A DNA stretch of 64,000 nt from Halomonas elongata. GTDB taxonomy: Bacteria; Pseudomonadota; Gammaproteobacteria; Pseudomonadales; Halomonadaceae. The notes below the pieces were generated by a model. That model saw only the letters and a program-made list of their open reading frames with translations, did not search any database and was not told the origin of the DNA. Made by a program: the position numbers and the translations under genes. Numbering within the stretch: the first letter of the stretch is position 1; every line of letters starts with the position of its first letter. The stretch spans positions 1 to 64,000 of the forward strand of contig NZ_JAJQTQ010000005.1 of NCBI RefSeq assembly GCF_029081005.1. The letters run 5' to 3'. Shown here piece after piece: positions 45,129 through 53,283 of the stretch.

Positions 45129-46418
45129 TCAGAGCAGAAACAGAGAGGTCAGCACCGGGAAGGCGATCAACACCGCCAGGCGCAGGAAGTCCGAGACGAT
45201 GAACGGCGCCACGCCACGGAAGATCTCGCCCAGCCCCACGTGCGGCGCCATCGCCTTGATCACGAAGACGTTCATGCCCACCGGCGGGGTGATCAGGCCC
45301 AGCTCCACGGTCAGCACCGTGACGATGCCGAACCACACCGGGTCGATGCCCAGCGCCTGGATGATCGGGAAGACCACCGGCACCGTGATCACCAGCATGG
45401 CGATGGCGTCCATGAACATGCCCAGCACGAAATACATCAGCAGGATGCACAGCACCACCACGATGGGCGCCAGCTCCATCCCGAACAGTGCGTCACTGAT
45501 CGAGAATGAAATCCGCGACACCGAGATGAAATAGCCCAACGCATCGGCACCGACCAGCATGAAGAACACCACCGTCGACAGCGCCAGGGTTTCCTGGACC
45601 GCCTGCCACAGCTCACGCCCCCTCAGGCCCTTGACCAGGGCGTAGAGCAGGGTCGCAAAGGCACCCACGCTGGCCCCCTCGGTGGGGGTGAAGATCCCGA
45701 AGTAGATGCCCAGGATCATCAGCAGGAAGACCGCGAAGAAAGGCACCAAGCCTCCCATCGAGGCCAGCTTCTCGCGCCACGATGTCGGCTCGCCGGCCAC
45801 CGCCAGCGAGGGCTTGAGACGCATCACCAGGGTCACGGTGAGCGAGTACATCACCAGCCCCATCAGTCCCGGCACCAGCCCGGCCATGAACATGTCGCCC
45901 ACCGACTGTTCGGTCAGCACGGCATAGATCAGCAGCGCGATGGAAGGCGGAATCATGATGCCCAGGGTACCGCCGGCGGCCAGCGCGCCGGTCGCCAGGC
46001 CTCGTTGATAGCCGTAGCGTTCCATCTCTGGCAGTGCCACCCGCGTCATGGTGCTGGCGGTGGCCAACGAGGAACCGGAAATCGCCGAGAAGACACCACA
46101 AGACCCCACCGCGGCGATGGCCAGTCCACCCTTCCAGCCACCGCAGATCACCCGGGTAGCCTGGAACAGCTTGCCGGCCATGCCGGAGTGCGCCGCCAGC
46201 ACGCCCATCAGAATGAACATCGGCACGGCGCTGAAACTGTAGTTGGACAACACCTCCACTGGTACCGTCTTGAGCTGGGAGATGGCGGCATCCCAACTGA
46301 TTATCTGGGCGAACCCCACCACCCCGACGATCAGCATGGTCAGCGCCACCGGCACACGCAGGATCATCAGCACCAGCAACCCGCCGAGGCCCAGGGCCCC
46401 GATCATTTCACTCGCCAT
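45129..46418 (-). CDS. TRAP transporter large permease subunit (DctM)
   Basis: A 429-aa inner-membrane protein with about 12 hydrophobic segments. DctM features: PLEMERYGYQRGLATGALAAGGTLGIMIPPSIALLIYAVL region (near 140-175), FTPTEGASVGAFATLL near 240, and the C-terminal LITPPVGMNVFVIKA. It works with a DctQ subunit and a periplasmic DctP to take up an organic acid with Na+. The start at 46418 has CGGAGGTGTCCC and lies 11 bases inside the end of dctQ. Aromatic acid or aldehyde uptake is inferred from neighbours. Confidence 0.9.
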   Translation of the reverse strand: MASEMIGALGLGGLLVLMILRVPVALTMLIVGVVGFAQIISWDAAISQLKTVPVEVLSNYSFSAVPMFILMGVLAAHSGMAGKLFQATRVICGGWKGGLAIAAVGSCGVFSAISGSSLATASTMTRVALPEMERYGYQRGLATGALAAGGTLGIMIPPSIALLIYAVLTEQSVGDMFMAGLVPGLMGLVMYSLTVTLVMRLKPSLAVAGEPTSWREKLASMGGLVPFFAVFLLMILGIYFGIFTPTEGASVGAFATLLYALVKGLRGRELWQAVQETLALSTVVFFMLVGADALGYFISVSRISFSISDALFGMELAPIVVVLCILLMYFVLGMFMDAIAMLVITVPVVFPIIQALGIDPVWFGIVTVLTVELGLITPPVGMNVFVIKAMAPHVGLGEIFRGVAPFIVSDFLRLAVLIAFPVLTSLFLL

Positions 46419-46935
46419 GGGACACCTCCGCTTCGCGTCCCCAGAGCGCGCCAAGCAGTGCATGCATCAGACTGCGAACCCCCAGCAGCAGACTCAGGAC
46501 CGCGGCCACGGAGTAGATGGGACTCATCGGCAGTCGCAAATCCTGGGTGACCTCACCGTGACGCGCCGCCGCCGAGGCCGAGTCGAGCAGGCCGAGGAAG
46601 AGGATCAGACCGAGCGCCGCGAAGCCCAGCAGATACACGCCGTGCAGGCGATGCTTGAGGGCCGGCGCCAGCCCGTGCGAGAAGGCCTCCACCACCACCT
46701 GGCTCTTCTCGACATTGGCCGCCATGGCAGCCAGCAGCGAGCACAGCATCAGGTAGCTGACCAGCTCCACGCTGCCGGTCACCCGCAGGGCAATAGCTCC
46801 CTCGGTGAGGCGATACAGGTAGCGAGTGCCGACATCGGCGATGGTCACCGCCAGCAGCGCCAACAGGGCGACGCCGGCGACGACACGACAGACGAGGGCC
46901 AGCCAGTGGCTGACCCTTTCCAGTTGGCCCGGCAT
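46408..46935 (-). CDS. TRAP transporter small permease subunit (DctQ)
   Basis: A 175-aa membrane protein with four hydrophobic segments, typical of DctQ: VVAGVALLALLAVTIADVGTR near the N-terminus and VELVSYLMLCSLLAAMAANV near 50-70. It overlaps dctM by 11 bases and starts 6 bases after dctP, so the three genes are co-translated. It lacks recognisable enzymatic motifs, as expected. Confidence 0.88.
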   Translation of the reverse strand: MPGQLERVSHWLALVCRVVAGVALLALLAVTIADVGTRYLYRLTEGAIALRVTGSVELVSYLMLCSLLAAMAANVEKSQVVVEAFSHGLAPALKHRLHGVYLLGFAALGLILFLGLLDSASAAARHGEVTQDLRLPMSPIYSVAAVLSLLLGVRSLMHALLGALWGREAEVSHGE

Positions 46936-46941
46936 GATGAC

Positions 46942-47970
46942 TTACTCCTGAACGCTGGCGCAGGACTCGCTGGCGACCAGCGCTGCCTCGTAGACCTCGC
47001 GGCCCGGCAGGCCGCGTTCCTCGAGGTCGGCCAGGTAGCCGTCGATACCTGCCTGGAGCGGTTGTTGCCAGTCCGCATCCTCCAGCGGATTGTCGATCTC
47101 ACGGATGGTATGGCCGGCCTCGACGGCCTCCTGCTTGCCCTCGCGGTCGAGCCGATCGAAGACGTCGCCGGCGTTCTCGGCCCAGCGCATGCCCGAATTG
47201 TCGTCGATCACTGCCTGCTGCTCGGGGCTCAGGCTGTCATAGGTCCGCTGGCTCATGGTGGCCACGAATATCAGGGTGTAGAAGGGGACTTCGGTGTGGT
47301 AGTTGACCAGCTCATTGATGCGGAAGCCCTTCAGGCCTTCCCAGGGGAAGCTCAGGCCATCGACCACGCCGCGCTGCATGGCGGTATAGATGTCCGGGGC
47401 CGGCATGCCGACCGGCGTGGCCCCCATGTTCTCGAGCATGTCCCCCGCCACGGACGTCGGACGACGGATGCGCAGTCCCTCGAGATCGGACGGCACCTGG
47501 ATGTCGGTGTCGATGGTATGAATGCCGCCAGGCCCGGTGGTGAACATGAACAGCGGCCGCGTATCTTCGTATTCCGAGTCCAGGTGCCCCTCGTCATAGA
47601 GCGTCTGCAGCACACAGGCCCCCTGGGTGGCAGTGGTCGCCACGCCGGGCAGCTCGACGATCTGCGACAGCGGGAAGCGACCGGCGGTATAGCCCTGGGC
47701 CGTGGCACCGATATCGGCGACACCATTGCCCACCGCCTCGTAGATGGCATCGGGCTTGGCCAGAGTGCCGGAGGGATACATCTCGACACTCAGCTCACCG
47801 CCGGATTCCTCCTCGACGGTCTCGGCCCAGTCCTCGAAGAGATCCTGATTGATCCCCGATGCGCCGGGCCAGAAATGGGCCATGCGCAGGGTGGTGGCGG
47901 CTTGGGCGGACGTGATAGCCGTGCCGGCGAGCGAGGCCGCCAGCACGCAGGCAGTAACCTTGGTCTTCAT
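46942..47970 (-). CDS. TRAP substrate-binding protein DctP, copy 1
   Basis: A 342-aa periplasmic protein with signal peptide (LAASLAGTAITSAQA). The fold-specific blocks are TLRMAHFWPGASG near 27-39, GVADIGATAQGYTAGRFPLS near 83-102, and GMPAPDIYTAMQRGVVDGLS near 187-206, which holds the ligand-binding arginine-containing region. First gene of dctPQM and vdh. A second, clearly paralogous binding protein is encoded after vanB (51142-52152) with almost the same blocks, so both should bind related aromatic acids. Confidence 0.9.
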   Translation of the reverse strand: MKTKVTACVLAASLAGTAITSAQAATTLRMAHFWPGASGINQDLFEDWAETVEEESGGELSVEMYPSGTLAKPDAIYEAVGNGVADIGATAQGYTAGRFPLSQIVELPGVATTATQGACVLQTLYDEGHLDSEYEDTRPLFMFTTGPGGIHTIDTDIQVPSDLEGLRIRRPTSVAGDMLENMGATPVGMPAPDIYTAMQRGVVDGLSFPWEGLKGFRINELVNYHTEVPFYTLIFVATMSQRTYDSLSPEQQAVIDDNSGMRWAENAGDVFDRLDREGKQEAVEAGHTIREIDNPLEDADWQQPLQAGIDGYLADLEERGLPGREVYEAALVASESCASVQE

Positions 47971-48014
47971 GGGATCCTCCGGGAATCGGTGTCGTTATCG
48001 TTATTGGCGTCAAA

Positions 48015-48048
48015 GTTCGCATAGAGAACATGAGTTCGCATCATGAAG
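48015..48048. promoter_or_regulatory. Two tandem GTTC-N7-GAAC/G motifs upstream of dctPQM-vdh
   Basis: GTTCGCATAGAGAAC (48015-48029) and the related GTTCGCATCATGAAG (48034-48048), 19 bases apart, lie 45-80 bases upstream of the leftward dctP start. The first matches 14 of 15 bases with the motif at 42526-42540. Spacing of about two helical turns suggests cooperative binding on one DNA face. Confidence 0.55.
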
Positions 48049-48129
48049 CAAAGATAAACCACCCCGACGGACCGGGAAAAACGACTTTGGTCGTAGTCAC
48101 CCCCTCTCGAGCCCTCGAACCAGGAGCCA

Positions 48130-48819
48130 TCAAACCGGCAAGTGCGGACCCACATCCAGCAGTTCAGCGTAGCGCAGACCGATCAGGGCATGCTCTCGCA
48201 TCAGCATCTCGGCCCTCGCCCCCTCGCCATGGCGCAGCGCCTGGACCACCAGTTCATGCTGCACCTGGGCCAGCTGCAACTTGCGGTATTCGCGTTCAAG
48301 CGCTTCGCTATCGATGATGATCGAATCTGCCGCCGCGAACGGCAGGTGGTTGTTGCGGGCAATCGCATCCCCGATCACCGAACTACCGGCCGAGCCGACG
48401 ATGCTCTCGTGGAAATGCCGGTTGAGCTCCCCCCAGGTCTCGATATCGGGTTCATCGAGGTATCCCTTGGCGAGCAGATCCCGCCCTTCCTGGATCCAGA
48501 ACGCCAAGTCGGCAGCCAACGCTGACGACAAGCCTTGCTCCGCCAGGCGTCGCGCCGCCAACCCTTCCAGTGCCCCACGCACTTCCACGGCACAGAGCAC
48601 ATCGGCTTCGGTGAACTCGCGCACCCTGAAACCGCGCTTTCCGGCCCGATGCAACAACCCTTCCTGTTCCAGGGTACGAAAGGCCAGGCGCACCGGCGTC
48701 CGTGAGACACCCAACTGCTCTGCCACCGCCACTTCACCGAGGCGTTCCCCTTGCTGGAAGGCACCTTCGCCGATCAGCTTCCGCAGTCGGCCCACCACGC
48801 TTTTGTCGCTGTTACTCAC
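48130..48819 (-). CDS. vanR: GntR-family (FCD) repressor, VanR
   Basis: A 229-aa regulator. The N-terminal winged helix is RLGEVAVAEQLGVSRTPVRL near residue 24-43 followed by FRTLEQEGLLHRAGKRGF; the FCD effector domain holds AVEVRGALEGLAARRLAEQG, FHESIVGSAGSS and PFAAADSI, all matching VanR of vanillate operons. The start is placed at GTG 48819, with AGGA 7 bases upstream; the open frame to 48903 would run through the operator at 48863-48872. Divergent from vanAB with two TTGGATCCAA sites between, so it should repress vanAB and itself until vanillate binds. Confidence 0.9.
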   Translation of the reverse strand: MSNSDKSVVGRLRKLIGEGAFQQGERLGEVAVAEQLGVSRTPVRLAFRTLEQEGLLHRAGKRGFRVREFTEADVLCAVEVRGALEGLAARRLAEQGLSSALAADLAFWIQEGRDLLAKGYLDEPDIETWGELNRHFHESIVGSAGSSVIGDAIARNNHLPFAAADSIIIDSEALEREYRKLQLAQVQHELVVQALRHGEGARAEMLMREHALIGLRYAELLDVGPHLPV

Positions 48820-48862
48820 TTGAATTTCCTGTCGTCGCTGTGGGATGAACCACCGCTTCATT

Positions 48863-48872
48863 TTGGATCCAA
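48863..48872. promoter_or_regulatory. VanR operator 1 (TTGGATCCAA)
   Basis: Perfect 10-base palindrome TTGGATCCAA, the core of the VanR operator known from Caulobacter (ATTGGATCCAAT). It lies 44 bases upstream of the vanR start, positioned to control vanR itself. Confidence 0.75.
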
Positions 48873-48913
48873 CTAAAGCATAAGTTGACCGAAACAGCAT
48901 CAAGGCTATCTAC

Positions 48914-48925
48914 TTTGGATCCAAA
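48914..48925. promoter_or_regulatory. VanR operator 2 (TTTGGATCCAAA)
   Basis: Perfect 12-base palindrome TTTGGATCCAAA, 128 bases before the vanA start. Its centre is 52 bases (about five helical turns) from operator 1, so both face the same side of the DNA and a repression loop or paired control of vanR and vanA is possible. Confidence 0.75.
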
Positions 48926-49052
48926 ACAACAATTCTCAACCATAAACAAGCGTGGATCCCTGTCGCGATCAAAAAGCCCGACCGTCGTTCCACCGGGATC
49001 GACAAAGTGAGGCCATGATCCGTGCAGCCCGGAACCACTCGAGGAGAAAACC

Positions 49053-50120
49053 GTGACACATCAAGCCCCCTACCCCAAGAATACCTGGTATGTCGCCTGT
49101 ACCCCGGATGAGCTCGAAGACAAGCCTCTGGGACGCACCATCTGCAACGAACCGATTGTCTTCTTTCGCGGCGACGAAGGACGTGTCGCCGCCGTGGAAG
49201 ATTTCTGTCCCCACCGTGGAGCACCGCTGTCGCTGGGCTTCGTGCGCGACGGCCAACTGGTGTGCGGTTACCACGGCCTGGAAATGGGCTGCGACGGCAA
49301 GTGTTCGAGCATGCCGGGGCAGCGCGTGCGGGGTTTCCCGAGTATCCGCACCTACCCGGTGGAGGAGCGCCATGGCTTCGTGTGGATCTGGCCCGGGGAT
49401 CCAGACAAGGCCAACCCGGCCCTGATACCCGAGCTGCATTGGGCCGACGATCCGGCCTGGGCCTATGGCGGCGGGCTCTACCACATCCACTGCGATTACC
49501 GGCTGATGATCGATAACCTCATGGACCTGACCCATGAGACCTATGTGCATGCCTCCAGCATCGGCCAGCCGGAGATCGAGGAAGCCGCCCCCGAGACCAA
49601 GGTCGCCGGCGAGGAAGTGATAACCGGACGCCATATGCACGATATCCCGGCACCGCCCTTCTGGCAGACCGCCCTGCGCGGCAATGGCCTGGCCGCCGAC
49701 GTGCCCGTGGATCGCTGGCAGATCTGTCGCTTCACGCCCCCGAGCCATGTGCTGATCGAGGTTGGAGTCGCCCATGCCGGGCATGGCGGTTATGAAGCCC
49801 CCGCCGACATCAAGGCCTCGAGCATCGTGGTGGACTTCATCACTCCCGAGACCGACACCTCGATCTGGTACTTCTGGGGCATGGCACGCAACTTCAAGCC
49901 GGAGGACCAGGAACTCACCGACCGCATCCGCGAGGGCCAGGGCCAGATCTTCTCCGAGGACCTGGAGATGCTGGAGTCCCAGCAACGCAACCTGCTGCGC
50001 TACCCGGACCGGCAGCTGCTCAAGCTGAACATCGACGGCGGCGGCGTCCAGGCGCGGCGCATCATCGACCGCATTCTCGCCGAAGAGCGCGAATCTCTCG
50101 ACGCGGAGGCCTCGGCATGA
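49053..50120 (+). CDS. vanA: Vanillate O-demethylase oxygenase subunit
   Basis: A 355-aa Rieske oxygenase that converts vanillate to protocatechuate and formaldehyde. It begins at GTG with GAGGAGAAAACC upstream. The Rieske centre is CPHRGAPLSLG near residue 50 and CGYHGLEMG near 70; the mononuclear iron site is in NLMDLTHETYVHASSIG near 155-170. The YPKNTWYVACTPDEL start is typical of VanA. It overlaps vanB by 4 bases (ATGA). Confidence 0.95.
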   Translation: MTHQAPYPKNTWYVACTPDELEDKPLGRTICNEPIVFFRGDEGRVAAVEDFCPHRGAPLSLGFVRDGQLVCGYHGLEMGCDGKCSSMPGQRVRGFPSIRTYPVEERHGFVWIWPGDPDKANPALIPELHWADDPAWAYGGGLYHIHCDYRLMIDNLMDLTHETYVHASSIGQPEIEEAAPETKVAGEEVITGRHMHDIPAPPFWQTALRGNGLAADVPVDRWQICRFTPPSHVLIEVGVAHAGHGGYEAPADIKASSIVVDFITPETDTSIWYFWGMARNFKPEDQELTDRIREGQGQIFSEDLEMLESQQRNLLRYPDRQLLKLNIDGGGVQARRIIDRILAEERESLDAEASA

Positions 50121-51097
50121 GCAACACACCTCTTTCCTTGATCGTCGAGGTCAAGGCGCGGCACGAAGAGGCCCACGATATCGCCACCTTCGAGCTGGCC
50201 GACCCCCATGGTCGGCCGCTGCCGGCGTTCAGCGCCGGCGCCCATATCGATGTGCAGGTTTCTTCTCAAGGTCAGGACGGGATAATCCGCCAGTATTCGC
50301 TGTGCAACCACCCGGAAGAACGCGATCGTTACCTGATCGGTGTCCTCCGTGACCCGAGTTCGCGAGGTGGATCCGTCACCATGCATGACGAGATCCGCGA
50401 AGGCGACCTGATCCAGATCAGCGCGCCCAGGAACCACTTCACGCTCGAGCCGGCCGGACGCCTCCTGCTGCTGGCCGGTGGCATCGGCATCACGCCGCTG
50501 CTGTGCATGGCGGAACGCCTGGCCCACACCGATACCGACTTCGAACTGCACTACTGCACCCGTTCGCCTGAACGCACGGCCTTCCGCGAGCGCATCGCCG
50601 ACTCTGGTTTCGCCGATAAGGTGCACTTTCACTTCGACGACGGTCCACCGGAACAGACGCTGGATCTGGAGACGCTGCTGGCCACGCCGGAGCCCGACAC
50701 CCGAGTCTATGTATGCGGCCCCACCGGCTTCATCGATGCCGTGATGTCGACTTGCCAGACCGCTGGCTGGCCCGCCGATCGGCTGCATACGGAGTACTTC
50801 GCCGGTGCCGTGGCCAATACCGAGGATGACGACAGCTTCGAGGTCAAGATCGCCAGCAGCGGCGCCAGCTATACCGTGCCGGCCGACAAGACCGTGCACC
50901 AGGTACTAGCCGAGAATGGCATCGACATCATGGTCTCCTGCGAGCAGGGCGTGTGCGGTACCTGCCTGACCCGGGTGCTGGAGGGCGAGCCCGACCATCG
51001 CGACCTTTTCCTGGAAGACCACGAGCACGCCGCCAACGACCAGTTCACCCCCTGCTGCTCGAGAGCCAGGAGCAAGACCCTGGTGCTGGATCTCTGA
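50117..51097 (+). CDS. vanB: Vanillate O-demethylase reductase subunit
   Basis: A 326-aa class IA oxygenase reductase supplying electrons to VanA. The FMN site is IRQYSLCNHPEERDR near residue 55, the NAD site LLLLAGGIGITPLLCMAERL near 115, and a C-terminal plant-type 2Fe-2S domain has CEQGVCGTCLTRVLEG near 275-290 with a final Cys in TPCCSRA. Domain order FMN-NAD-ferredoxin is that of VanB, opposite to BenC. Followed 44 bases later by a TRAP binding protein gene. Confidence 0.95.
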   Translation: MSNTPLSLIVEVKARHEEAHDIATFELADPHGRPLPAFSAGAHIDVQVSSQGQDGIIRQYSLCNHPEERDRYLIGVLRDPSSRGGSVTMHDEIREGDLIQISAPRNHFTLEPAGRLLLLAGGIGITPLLCMAERLAHTDTDFELHYCTRSPERTAFRERIADSGFADKVHFHFDDGPPEQTLDLETLLATPEPDTRVYVCGPTGFIDAVMSTCQTAGWPADRLHTEYFAGAVANTEDDDSFEVKIASSGASYTVPADKTVHQVLAENGIDIMVSCEQGVCGTCLTRVLEGEPDHRDLFLEDHEHAANDQFTPCCSRARSKTLVLDL

Positions 51098-51141
51098 CTC
51101 CAACTTCCCACACATAACCACAACGACACGACGAGGATGTT

Positions 51142-52152
51142 ATGCGACTCAACCGGACCGTGACCTGCCTGGCACTCGCCAGTGCCCTGACCTCCCATGC
51201 GGCCCTGGCCGAGACCACGACTCTGCGCATCGCCCATGTCTGGCCCGGCGGCTCGATGATCGACCAGGAGCTGTTCCAGGCCTGGGCCCAGAGCGTCGAG
51301 GAGGCCTCCCAGGGCCGACTGGAAGTGGAAGTCTATCCCGGCCAGACCCTGACCAAGTCCGACAAGGCCTACGAAAGCACCGCCAGCGGCATCGCCGACA
51401 TTGGCGCCTCCGCCCAGGGCTATACTGCCGGACGCTTCCCCCTGACCCAGGTCGTCGAGCTACCCGGCGTCTCGGCCAGTAGCCGTCAGGGATCCTGCAT
51501 CCTGCAATCCCTCTATGACGAGGGCCACCTCGACGCCGAATACGCCGATACCCGCCCCTTGTTCCTGTTCACCACCGGTCCCGGTTACCTGCATACCAGG
51601 AACACGCCCGTCGAGACGCCCGACGACCTGGATGGATTACGTCTTCGCCGCCCCACTCCTCTGGTAGGCGACATGTTCGAGCGCCTTGGCGCCCAGGCCG
51701 TGGGCATGCCCGCCCCGGATGTCTTCACCGCCATGCAACGCGGCGTGGTAGACGGGCTGAGCTTCAACTGGGAAGGCATGAAAACCTTCCGGCTCAATGA
51801 GTTAGCCAGTCATCATACCGAAGTTCCCCTTTATGACCTGTCACTGTTCGCCACCATGAGCCAACGCACCTACGACGGTCTGCCCGACGACCTGCAGCGG
51901 GTCATCGACGAACACAGTGGGCTGGAGTGGTCACTGCGCGCCGCCGAGGTCTATGACGAGCTGATTCGCCAGGGACGCCAGGAAGCCGAAGCGGCCGGCG
52001 ACGACTTCGTGGTCATCGACAATGCCCTCGACCATCCCGACTGGGGCCCCGTACTGCAGGAAACCACCGACCACTACCTGGAAGAGGTCGGTGGAGAGGC
52101 CGTTGACATCTACGAGGCCGCCATGGACCTGCAGGAGAAGTGCTCCGCCTGA
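51142..52152 (+). CDS. TRAP substrate-binding protein DctP, copy 2 (orphan, in van operon)
   Basis: A 336-aa periplasmic binding protein with signal peptide (LALASALTSHAALA). It carries the same blocks as copy 1: TLRIAHVWPGGS, DIGASAQGYTAGRFPLTQVV, GMPAPDVFTAMQRGVVDGLS and LFATMSQRTYDGL. No permease genes follow; a terminator comes 30 bases after the stop. It lies in the vanAB unit, so it is expected to be induced by vanillate and to deliver vanillate to a permease encoded elsewhere, most simply the DctQM pair at 45129-46935. Ligand inferred. Confidence 0.88.
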   Translation: MRLNRTVTCLALASALTSHAALAETTTLRIAHVWPGGSMIDQELFQAWAQSVEEASQGRLEVEVYPGQTLTKSDKAYESTASGIADIGASAQGYTAGRFPLTQVVELPGVSASSRQGSCILQSLYDEGHLDAEYADTRPLFLFTTGPGYLHTRNTPVETPDDLDGLRLRRPTPLVGDMFERLGAQAVGMPAPDVFTAMQRGVVDGLSFNWEGMKTFRLNELASHHTEVPLYDLSLFATMSQRTYDGLPDDLQRVIDEHSGLEWSLRAAEVYDELIRQGRQEAEAAGDDFVVIDNALDHPDWGPVLQETTDHYLEEVGGEAVDIYEAAMDLQEKCSA

Positions 52153-52178
52153 CACGCCATCATCGAATATTCCTCTTG

Positions 52179-52207
52179 AACGGCGGCCCTTGGGTCGCCG
52201 TTTTTTT
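52179..52207 (+). terminator. Intrinsic terminator of the vanAB-dctP unit
   Basis: Stem AACGGCG (52179-52185) and CGCCGTT (52196-52202) with a 10-base loop, followed by seven Ts (52201-52207). It lies 27 bases after the stop of the binding protein gene. Confidence 0.9.
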
Positions 52208-52286
52208 CTGTCTATCGGGCGCTCGGTCCGACCAAAGACGTAGTTCAGCGAGGTGACCATCGGGAGCATCTGTTGTAATCTTTAAA

Positions 52287-52302
52287 TTGTTTATAGAGAC
52301 AA
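52287..52302. promoter_or_regulatory. Operator-like motif TTGT-N8-ACAA upstream of the beta-oxidation unit
   Basis: TTGTTTATAGAGACAA, 130 bases upstream of the crotonase gene, in an AT-rich stretch. Its ATTGTTTATA core also occurs at 63088-63097, in front of the leftward CoA transferase unit, so the two halves of the module may share a regulator. Confidence 0.4.
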
Positions 52303-52432
52303 CAGTATGGATAATAAACCAAGCTCGAATCTGTCCCGACGCGCAGAGCGGCACAGTTCCTTTTATACCGACATGCCAGCTGCGTCTGTCATCACGCTTT
52401 GATTACTCAACTTCCTATCGCCGAGGCCAATC

Positions 52433-53203
52433 ATGACCGAGCCCCTCGTCAAGACATCCCAGGACGACAGCATCTACACCATCACGCTGGCGCGGCCCGA
52501 GAAGCGCAATGCCGTCAGCGACCGCCTGCTGAGCGCCCTGGAAGAGGCCCTGCTCGCCACCCCGGAAGGTACCCGGGTGATCATCCTCGCCGCCGAGGGC
52601 AAGCACTTTTGCGCGGGCCTCGACCTCTCGGAGCATCAGCATCGCGATCCCTTCGGTGTGATGCAGCACTCACAGGGCTGGCACCGCATCTTCGACCGTC
52701 TGCAGAACGGCGGCATTCCAGTGGTCTCCGCCATGCAGGGTGCGGTGATCGGCGGTGGCCTGGAACTCGCCACCGCCACCCATGTGCGTGTCGCCGAACC
52801 CAATACCCTCTACCAGTTGCCCGAGGGACGCCACGGCATCTTCGTCGGCGGCGGCGCCTCGGTGCGCGTGGCCAATCTCATCGGCCCCGGACGCATGTGC
52901 GAGATGATGCTCACGGGTCGCATCATGGAAGCCGACGAGGGTCAGCGCCTGGGGCTTTCCCATTATGTGGCCGGTGAAGGCGAGAGCCTCGACAAGGCTC
53001 GCCAGCTTGCCTCCCGCATTGCCGAGAACGCGCCCATGGCCAACTGGGCCATGGTCTCAGCCATCTCGCGCATCGACAACATGTCCAGCGACGACGGCCT
53101 GTTCGTGGAGTCGCTGACCGCCGCCCTGACCCAGACCAGCCCCGAAGTGGCCGAGCGGATCGGGGAGTTTCTCGAACGCAAGGACAAGGGCCCGCGCACC
53201 TGA
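52433..53203 (+). CDS. Crotonase-fold enoyl-CoA hydratase/isomerase family protein
   Basis: A 256-aa crotonase. The oxyanion-hole blocks are HFCAGLDLSEHQ near residue 62 and VIGGGLELATATH near 106, with a catalytic-region block LPEGRHGIFVGGGASVRV near 128-145. Compared with classical hydratases, the second catalytic Glu is placed as in EGRHG, so hydratase activity is likely but a hydrolase or isomerase role cannot be excluded. First gene of a rightward unit with an SDR, acyl-CoA dehydrogenase and EtfBA. It does not match feruloyl-CoA hydratase/lyase in its active-site blocks. Confidence 0.82.
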   Translation: MTEPLVKTSQDDSIYTITLARPEKRNAVSDRLLSALEEALLATPEGTRVIILAAEGKHFCAGLDLSEHQHRDPFGVMQHSQGWHRIFDRLQNGGIPVVSAMQGAVIGGGLELATATHVRVAEPNTLYQLPEGRHGIFVGGGASVRVANLIGPGRMCEMMLTGRIMEADEGQRLGLSHYVAGEGESLDKARQLASRIAENAPMANWAMVSAISRIDNMSSDDGLFVESLTAALTQTSPEVAERIGEFLERKDKGPRT

Positions 53204-53283
53204 GGAAAGACTGATGGATGGCGACCTTCGCGACATGAATCAGCGCCTTCCATCGATATCGTTCGTCGTTTCAGGAGAGCACC

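Noticed and set aside
52433..53203. Feruloyl-CoA hydratase/lyase (ech)
   Set aside because: The crotonase lacks the Ech-type active-site blocks I remember (for example the AGMDLKEYFRE-like segment), and no feruloyl-CoA synthetase is next to it.
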